NCBI GenBank assembly: GCA_900557695.1
Contig: USTP01000032.1
Coordinates: forward strand, 1-9,800
Reading direction: 5' to 3'
Source of the DNA: an uncultured Thermoanaerobacterales bacterium
GTDB lineage: Bacteria; Bacillota; Clostridia; Christensenellales; UBA1242
Length of the DNA: 9,800 bases
Positions 5,108 to 9,800 of the stretch are shown here, piece by piece (within the stretch, counting starts at the first letter, position 1; the number at the start of each line of letters is the position of its first letter). Below the pieces are notes generated by a model. That model searched no databases, had not been told where the DNA came from, and saw only the letters and a program-made list of their open reading frames with translations. Both the position numbers and the translations under genes were made by a program.

Positions 5108-6112
5108 TTAGCTCTCTTCGTTTTGATTGCTTGAATTAGTGCTAGATTGTTCTGTTGAAATTTTTGATATTTTTCTGTTTTCCTCTACTTCTTTGTTCCA
5201 GTTCATTGCTTTGTTATATCGCCTACGAAGTTTAATAACTTTATTTATTTTAACAACCCTTTTAACATATATTCCGCCGTGGGCTTTCTCTTTTCTATAT
5301 ATGCTTTGCCACATAATAATACCATAAACATTATTGCATAATGCCGCAAGTGATGATAGAGCAACTGGTAAACCATATAGCATATCTGTTCCTGCCATAG
5401 AAACTATAACCCAAAGCGTTATGGTTACTATGTTACCAAGCATATTAAACCACCAGAACTCTTTGTATCTTAAGTTTCTAATAATTAGGGCTGTTAAGAA
5501 AAAGGCGATTGACAGTGCGTTTAATAGAGGATAAACTTGCCCTGGTAAAAAATACAGTATTACAAATATTATTCCCGCCCCTACTACTGTTAAAAATATT
5601 GTTAATAGCCAGCCCTTAATATTTAGTTTTTTAATGCTAACTTCATTTGTGTTTTTATCTTTATTTTTCTTAAAGGTTATAAGTGCTATAATGTCTAGCG
5701 GGATATAAAGCAAAATGTTTATAAGAACCTCTCCATATACCTTAGCAAAAAATGAAACAACTGTGTAAAGACTCGCTGAAATAATGCTAATAATTATACC
5801 CGTTAATTTGCCACGAGCGATAAGGTTGTTTGCAAACATATACAGCCAAAGGCTTAAAACAGAAAAACATAGCTCAAAGTTGAATGGTCTTATAAATATT
5901 AAACAAAATACACCAGCTAGCAAAAATATAGGATACCACAATCTCTCAAACCAACTTGTTTTTTTCAAAGCTATAACTATAGATGCTCTGTTAACATTTG
6001 GGTCAAGAGATTTCTGCAAGTTCATATCTTTATAGAAAGCACCACGAGTTGCTGAACTTGTTCCCATAATTAAATTTCTACTTACTCGCCTTGTAATATT
6101 ATCGTCTTGCAT
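5108..6112 (-). CDS. PnuC-like membrane transporter (first copy)
   Basis: The 334-residue membrane protein is the paralogue of the gene just downstream. Landmarks include GKLTG at 101-105, VYGEV at 125-129, P138, RYKEFW at 215-220, N227, W234, NN at 260-261, YG at 263-264 and W268, the same layout as Clostridial PnuC (nicotinamide riboside uptake). About eight hydrophobic segments span 60-268. The N-terminal extension (about 1-55) carries SRNLIMGTSSATRG, matching SRKLISGKVTSTAG in the other copy. The C-terminal tail is basic and then becomes a Ser/Asn/Gln-rich end absent from the second copy. GAGGA lies 7 bases before the ATG. The gene begins 17 bp after the helD-like stop and ends 16 bp before the next start, so translation is closely linked. 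The two copies could form a hetero-oligomer or have different substrates. The family is likely; the substrate is inferred only. Confidence 0.8.
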   Translation of the reverse strand: MQDDNITRRVSRNLIMGTSSATRGAFYKDMNLQKSLDPNVNRASIVIALKKTSWFERLWYPIFLLAGVFCLIFIRPFNFELCFSVLSLWLYMFANNLIARGKLTGIIISIISASLYTVVSFFAKVYGEVLINILLYIPLDIIALITFKKNKDKNTNEVSIKKLNIKGWLLTIFLTVVGAGIIFVILYFLPGQVYPLLNALSIAFFLTALIIRNLRYKEFWWFNMLGNIVTITLWVIVSMAGTDMLYGLPVALSSLAALCNNVYGIIMWQSIYRKEKAHGGIYVKRVVKINKVIKLRRRYNKAMNWNKEVEENRKISKISTEQSSTNSSNQNEES

Positions 6113-6129
6113 GAATATTCCTCGTAAAG

Positions 6130-8310
6130 TTATTTTATTAGCGGAGATAATTTACCGCTGTAATAAATATTTAGTTTGTGAAGGGCTCTTGTGCAAACCA
6201 CATAAAGAAGATTTTTAAATTCATCAGGATAAACCTTGTCGCTTGCGTTGTAAACTAGCACTGCGTCAAACTCTAGGCCCTTTGCAAGGTACGAAGGTAT
6301 TATGAAAATTTTGTCGGCTGTGAAAAGTTTTTCTTTGCCTGTTATTAGTTTAAAGCTACTTGCTTTTTTATTGCCCTCAAGGCATTCCTTTAATTTGTTT
6401 GCTTCTTCTTGTGTTTTTGTTATTATTGCAATGGTGTTATAGAATTTCTTAAGCTCAAGAGCGTCTTTTAGTACTTTAGTTTTTTTCATTTCATCATTAT
6501 CTTTTATAATGCTAACCTCATCGCCATGCCTATCCACCTGATTATACATATTTGTATCCCCAATTATGTGCTTACAAAACATATTGATTTCATAAGTAGA
6601 ACGATAGGTTTTGGTTAGATAATTCATGTCATACCTAATGCCTGGGCGATCTTGCTTTAAGATATTTATAATAGATTCATAGTTTTTATGAGATGCAAAC
6701 GGCATAATCGACTGGTTAATATCGCCAAGTATAGTAATGTTTGCACGTTTAAATAAATGAGCAAGTATTCTATATTGCATAATTGTGTAGTCTTGCGCTT
6801 CATCTATTAAAACATACTTAATTTTGCTTTGAACAGAAGAACCTAGAATTCTATCTTTTAAATACAAATATCCCACAACATCTTCAAAAGGTATAGTGTT
6901 TTTAGCTAGCAAAGAACTTGTGTAAACAAAGATGTCGTGAAGCGACTTGATGCTTAGCCTATTTTTAGCTGAAGTTCCAGTAACATTATAAATTTCTTCT
7001 ATCATGTTTACAAAGCGGTCTTCATTTGAATACAAATCTGTGAATAATGATTTTACTTTAAGTTTGTTAAGGTTTGCCTCAAGTGCTTTTTTAATTTTTT
7101 GGATTGTTGCATTTTGTTTTGCACCTAGTTTTATTGTTAAATGTAAAACAATTTTTTCAATAAGCCTTTTCCCCTGAGTGAGCAAACTCACACCATTAGA
7201 CTCAAGTTCGCTTGCAAGTTTTTCAAGATATGATTTTTCTATAACAACCTTACCGTCTATAATAATATCTGAAATGCCAAGTATCTCATTCCTCTTTGAT
7301 GAAATATAGTTTTCAAGAAGATTTATGTAGGTTGCACCGTATTTTAGCATTATCGAATTATACTCAACGCTTTTGGTTTTAGATTTTGGATTAGTTTTGT
7401 AAACCTCTTCATATAGGTCATTTAGTGAGCCTTTAATTTTAAAATCTAGGTGCCCACGAATGAAGTCCATAAAGGTTGTTTGATAAACATTGTCTTCCCC
7501 TATTTCAGGCAAAACATTTGAAATGTAGTCGGAGAAAATGTCGTTTGGGGAAATTATAAGAATGTTACTATTATTTATATTGTTCTTTTCAGCATAAAGA
7601 AGGTATGCAATCTTGTGCATAGCAACAGAGGTTTTACCGCTTCCAGCAGGACCTTGAACAACTAATAAATCTACATCCCTTTTTCTTATTATTTTGTTTT
7701 GCTCTTTTTGGATGGTATTTACAATGTTACGCATTTTATCAGACGATTTGCTACCAAGCATTTGTTTTAATATGTCGTCTATAATTTGCATATCGGTATC
7801 AAAAATTTGAACTATATTTTCGCCCTCAATTTTATATTGCCTTTTTAGTATAATCTTCCCCTTAATTTCGTTACCCTCTGGCGTTGTGTATTTAGCCTCT
7901 CCCATTTCATAATCATAAAACATACTTGAGATAGGAGCACGCCAGTCGTAAACATAAAAATCAGTTCCATCAGACAAGGTGGCAATACCAATGTAAACAG
8001 GAATAATATCGTTCTCAGTTTCAAAATCGATTCTTGCGAAATATGCACTTTTAAGCATCTTAAAATAACTGCGATTTTTATCTGTTTTGCTTATGGCAGA
8101 TAAACTTTTACGCTCAATCTTCATCATGTTGTTTGCCCATTCATTAAGGTCGGCCTGATTGTCGTAATCCCAGGTGTATTTAAGCTCTTTTTTTATTGTA
8201 TCAGATAGTTCTTCAATTTTAGAATTGTTCTTTTGAATTTCCTTTTCAAGTATATATAAAACTGCCTTAAGGTAATCTTTTTCCTTTTTTAATTCTCTTT
8301 CGCTTATCAT
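6130..8310 (-). CDS. helD: HelD-family RNA polymerase recycling ATPase
   Basis: The 726-residue UvrD/Rep-like superfamily 1 protein resembles Bacillus HelD, an ATPase that inserts arms into RNA polymerase and frees it from stalled or post-termination complexes. An N-terminal helical, coiled-coil-like stretch (about 1-75) fits the arm that enters the secondary channel. It is followed by YDWRAPISSMFYDYE (121-135), a HelD hallmark. Helicase motifs are complete: Walker A GPAGSGKT at 220-227, Walker B LIDEAQD at 501-507, GDINQSI at 529-535, TYRST at 568-572, LAKGLEFD at 675-682, and YVVCTRALHKL at 703-713. The region between about 280 and 490 is the usual large insertion. AGGAGG lies 8 bases before ATG 8310. 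It follows rarA by 63 bp with no terminator and precedes two PnuC-like genes. A shared operon is likely but not proven. PcrA/UvrD identity is unlikely because the hallmark N-terminus is absent from those proteins. Confidence 0.93.
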   Translation of the reverse strand: MISERELKKEKDYLKAVLYILEKEIQKNNSKIEELSDTIKKELKYTWDYDNQADLNEWANNMMKIERKSLSAISKTDKNRSYFKMLKSAYFARIDFETENDIIPVYIGIATLSDGTDFYVYDWRAPISSMFYDYEMGEAKYTTPEGNEIKGKIILKRQYKIEGENIVQIFDTDMQIIDDILKQMLGSKSSDKMRNIVNTIQKEQNKIIRKRDVDLLVVQGPAGSGKTSVAMHKIAYLLYAEKNNINNSNILIISPNDIFSDYISNVLPEIGEDNVYQTTFMDFIRGHLDFKIKGSLNDLYEEVYKTNPKSKTKSVEYNSIMLKYGATYINLLENYISSKRNEILGISDIIIDGKVVIEKSYLEKLASELESNGVSLLTQGKRLIEKIVLHLTIKLGAKQNATIQKIKKALEANLNKLKVKSLFTDLYSNEDRFVNMIEEIYNVTGTSAKNRLSIKSLHDIFVYTSSLLAKNTIPFEDVVGYLYLKDRILGSSVQSKIKYVLIDEAQDYTIMQYRILAHLFKRANITILGDINQSIMPFASHKNYESIINILKQDRPGIRYDMNYLTKTYRSTYEINMFCKHIIGDTNMYNQVDRHGDEVSIIKDNDEMKKTKVLKDALELKKFYNTIAIITKTQEEANKLKECLEGNKKASSFKLITGKEKLFTADKIFIIPSYLAKGLEFDAVLVYNASDKVYPDEFKNLLYVVCTRALHKLNIYYSGKLSPLIK

Positions 8311-8318
8311 TGGTTTAG

Positions 8319-8324
8319 CCTCCT
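8319..8324 (-). promoter_or_regulatory. Shine-Dalgarno site of helD
   Basis: AAGGAGG on the − strand, with its AGGAGG core here, lies 8 bases before ATG 8310. It gives helD strong independent translation even if the gene is transcribed from the rarA promoter. Confidence 0.85.
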
Positions 8325-8373
8325 TTTTACTGATTTTAGAATTTTTAAACGCTAATTTAAAACGTTTTTGAGG

Positions 8374-9684
8374 TTATTTTGCGTTTTTATTATTGTCTTT
8401 TTGTTTCCACTCTGGCAAAACTATAGATTTTTCTGCACCATTTTTACTTGGCAAATAATAAACATGGTCTTTAATTTCATCAGGCAAATATTGCTGATAC
8501 ACATACCCACCATAATCGTGCGGATATTTATATTTTTCTCTTTTCTCATTAAAATAGTTGTAGTTTTTAAGATGGTCTGGAACTGCACCATTATATGTTT
8601 GCTCAACATCGTCATCAGCAAGGTGCATGGCGGTTATAACACTGTTCGACTTAGGGCTCATGCAAACATAGATAATGGCATGGCTAAGAGGAATTAACCC
8701 TTCAGGCACACCCATTTTTTCAACAGCCAGCATTGCAGACATGCTAACAACTAATGCCTGAGAATTTGCCAGCCCCACATCTTCGCTTGAATGAGCTACC
8801 AGCCTTCTGGCAATTATTAAAGGGTCGATTCCTGCTTTTATCATACGCCTACTCCAATAAAGAGCAGCATCCGCATCGCTTCCCCTTAGGCTTTTGCAAA
8901 ATGCAGAAAGCATATCATAAAAAATATCTGTATCTAATGAAAGGTTTCTGCCTGTAGTGCACTCTTTGGCAATTTTTTCATCTATCACAATTTTTCCCTT
9001 GGTGGCAGGCGTACTTAAAACTGCAAGCTCTAAGTTGCCAAGAGCAACTCTAGCATCCCCTCCGCTTGTTAAAACAAAGTGAGAAAGTGCTTCATCTTTT
9101 AAGTCTATTTTTAAATTGCCAAAACCCCTCTCTTTATCGGTTAAAGCAGAGTGGATAACTTTTTCAATGTCTTGCTTTGATAATGGTTTAAATATGAATA
9201 TTCGACATCTAGACACAATAGCCCTTGTCATGTTTGTGTAGGGATTTTCGGTTGTTGAGCCTATGAAAATTATGTATCCTTTTTCTATGGCTTCTAAAAC
9301 TGCATCGGATTGAGCTTTGCTCCATCTGTGGCACTCGTCTAATAGCAGATAAGTTTTTCTATTGAACATTTCAAGTTCTTTTTTCGCTTGGTCTATTATT
9401 TTTTTTGCATCCGCTACCCCGCTTGTTACGGCGTTTAGCATCTTAAAAGATGAATTTGTTGTTTTTGCTATAATAGATGCAAGGGTTGTTTTTCCGCTAC
9501 CTGGTGGGCCATAAAATATACAACTACCCAATCTATCAACCTCTATGGCACGCCTTAAAAGCGAACCTTTTTTTGCAAGGTGAGGTTGACCATAAAATTC
9601 ATCTAAATTTCGTGGCCTCATACGCTCTGCTAGTGGTGCAGACTTAGAAATATTTTCTGAAAATAAATTTGGTTCTAGTTCCAT
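8374..9684 (-). CDS. rarA: replication-associated recombination protein A (RarA/MgsA), AAA+ ATPase
   Basis: The 436-residue clamp-loader-like AAA+ ATPase acts as a tetramer at stalled replication forks with SSB. All landmarks are present: PLAERMRPRNLDEFYGQ at 17-33, Walker A GPPGSGKT at 59-66, Walker B LLLDECH at 113-119, sensor 1 GSTTENP at 142-148, the SRC arginine-finger motif at 158-160, and GDARVAL for sensor 2. The SLRGSDADAALYW block and the family's C-terminal tail motif HDYGGYVYQQYLPD are also present. Length fits the family (about 420-450). I chose ATG 9684 because the longer frame back to 9744 runs through the predicted promoter and adds a Cys-rich stretch unlike the family. The Shine-Dalgarno match before 9684 is poor, and GTG 9696 is a possible alternative. 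It is the first gene of the leftward cluster. Confidence 0.95.
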   Translation of the reverse strand: MELEPNLFSENISKSAPLAERMRPRNLDEFYGQPHLAKKGSLLRRAIEVDRLGSCIFYGPPGSGKTTLASIIAKTTNSSFKMLNAVTSGVADAKKIIDQAKKELEMFNRKTYLLLDECHRWSKAQSDAVLEAIEKGYIIFIGSTTENPYTNMTRAIVSRCRIFIFKPLSKQDIEKVIHSALTDKERGFGNLKIDLKDEALSHFVLTSGGDARVALGNLELAVLSTPATKGKIVIDEKIAKECTTGRNLSLDTDIFYDMLSAFCKSLRGSDADAALYWSRRMIKAGIDPLIIARRLVAHSSEDVGLANSQALVVSMSAMLAVEKMGVPEGLIPLSHAIIYVCMSPKSNSVITAMHLADDDVEQTYNGAVPDHLKNYNYFNEKREKYKYPHDYGGYVYQQYLPDEIKDHVYYLPSKNGAEKSIVLPEWKQKDNNKNAK

Positions 9685-9714
9685 ATGTTTCTTCACTCGA
9701 TAATATACACAACA

Positions 9715-9744
9715 AGTATAACACATTAAAAGCCAAAGGCGCAA
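9715..9744 (-). promoter_or_regulatory. extended -10 promoter of rarA and probably the whole leftward cluster
   Basis: On the − strand there is TTGCGC (9739-9744), an 18-base spacer and TATACT (9715-9720), preceded by TGT, giving an extended -10 (TGTTATACT). Transcription would start near 9708, about 24 bases before ATG 9684. No other clear promoter is seen between here and 4105. Confidence 0.65.
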
Positions 9745-9776
9745 TTTTTTTAGGCACTATAAATAGATAATAATAT

Positions 9777-9800
9777 CTGTCTCTTATACACATCTCCGAG
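9777..9800 (-). other. Nextera (Tn5) sequencing adapter, right end
   Basis: CTGTCTCTTATACACATCT (9777-9795) is the Tn5 mosaic end, followed by CCGAG from the read-2 side Nextera adapter. It is in the correct orientation for the other end of a tagmented fragment. It is library sequence and not biological. Confidence 0.97.

Noticed and set aside
8325..8373. Terminator between rarA and helD
   Set aside because: The only stem (AAACG/CGTTT) is 5 bp and weak, and it is followed by A and not T on the transcribed strand.
9685..9744. Longer rarA start at 9744 (Cys-rich N-terminus)
   Set aside because: It runs through the -10 and -35 boxes of the likely rarA promoter, and the extra residues do not occur in RarA proteins as I know them.
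1..9800. A transposon bounded by 19-bp perfect terminal inverted repeats
   Set aside because: The repeats are the engineered Tn5 mosaic ends of the Nextera kit with adapter bases attached; no transposase gene lies between them.

Overview
The window is an AT-rich bacterial segment with strong Shine-Dalgarno sites (AGGAGG and GGAG types) and TTGACA/TATAAT-type promoters. It carries a HelD-family RNA polymerase recycling ATPase, PnuC-type membrane proteins and RarA. Together these point to a low-GC Gram-positive (Bacillota, probably uncultivated Clostridia-like) genome read with the standard genetic code. Both ends are Nextera/Tn5 adapter sequence (1-27 and 9777-9800). The biological sequence is therefore 28-9776, and the identical 19-bp terminal inverted repeats are a library artefact.

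Layout, left to right. (1) 28-975: a UgpQ-like glycerophosphodiester phosphodiesterase gene on + with its own terminator. (2) 1039-1844: a monocistronic − strand gene for a 211-residue exported protein of unknown function. It has a consensus promoter, a 10-bp inverted repeat in its leader, a perfect AGGAGG site and a strong terminator. (3) 1845-2314: a divergent intergenic region. It holds a 120-bp GC-rich, almost alternating purine/pyrimidine tract (predicted Z-DNA former) and a near-perfect 22-bp direct repeat. A good promoter follows for the next gene. (4) 2315-3922: a + strand gene for a 535-residue helical-repeat protein. Its proline-anchored repeats recur every 36 residues in the pattern of the mTERF family, which I know as an organellar, eukaryotic family. 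(5) 4044-4078: a terminator shared by convergent units. (6) 9744 down to 4105: a leftward cluster rarA - helD - pnuC-like - pnuC-like with gaps of 63, 17 and 16 bp, read from one recognisable promoter upstream of rarA.

The genes are mostly housekeeping: phospholipid turnover, replication-fork repair (RarA), transcription recycling (HelD) and uptake of a nicotinamide riboside-like compound (PnuC-like pair). The two parts that do not fit an ordinary reading are the bacterial mTERF-like protein and the alternating purine/pyrimidine tract upstream of it. The tract lies between two promoters that point away from each other, where negative supercoiling should build up. Whether the protein acts on that region is untested and is only a suggestion from proximity.
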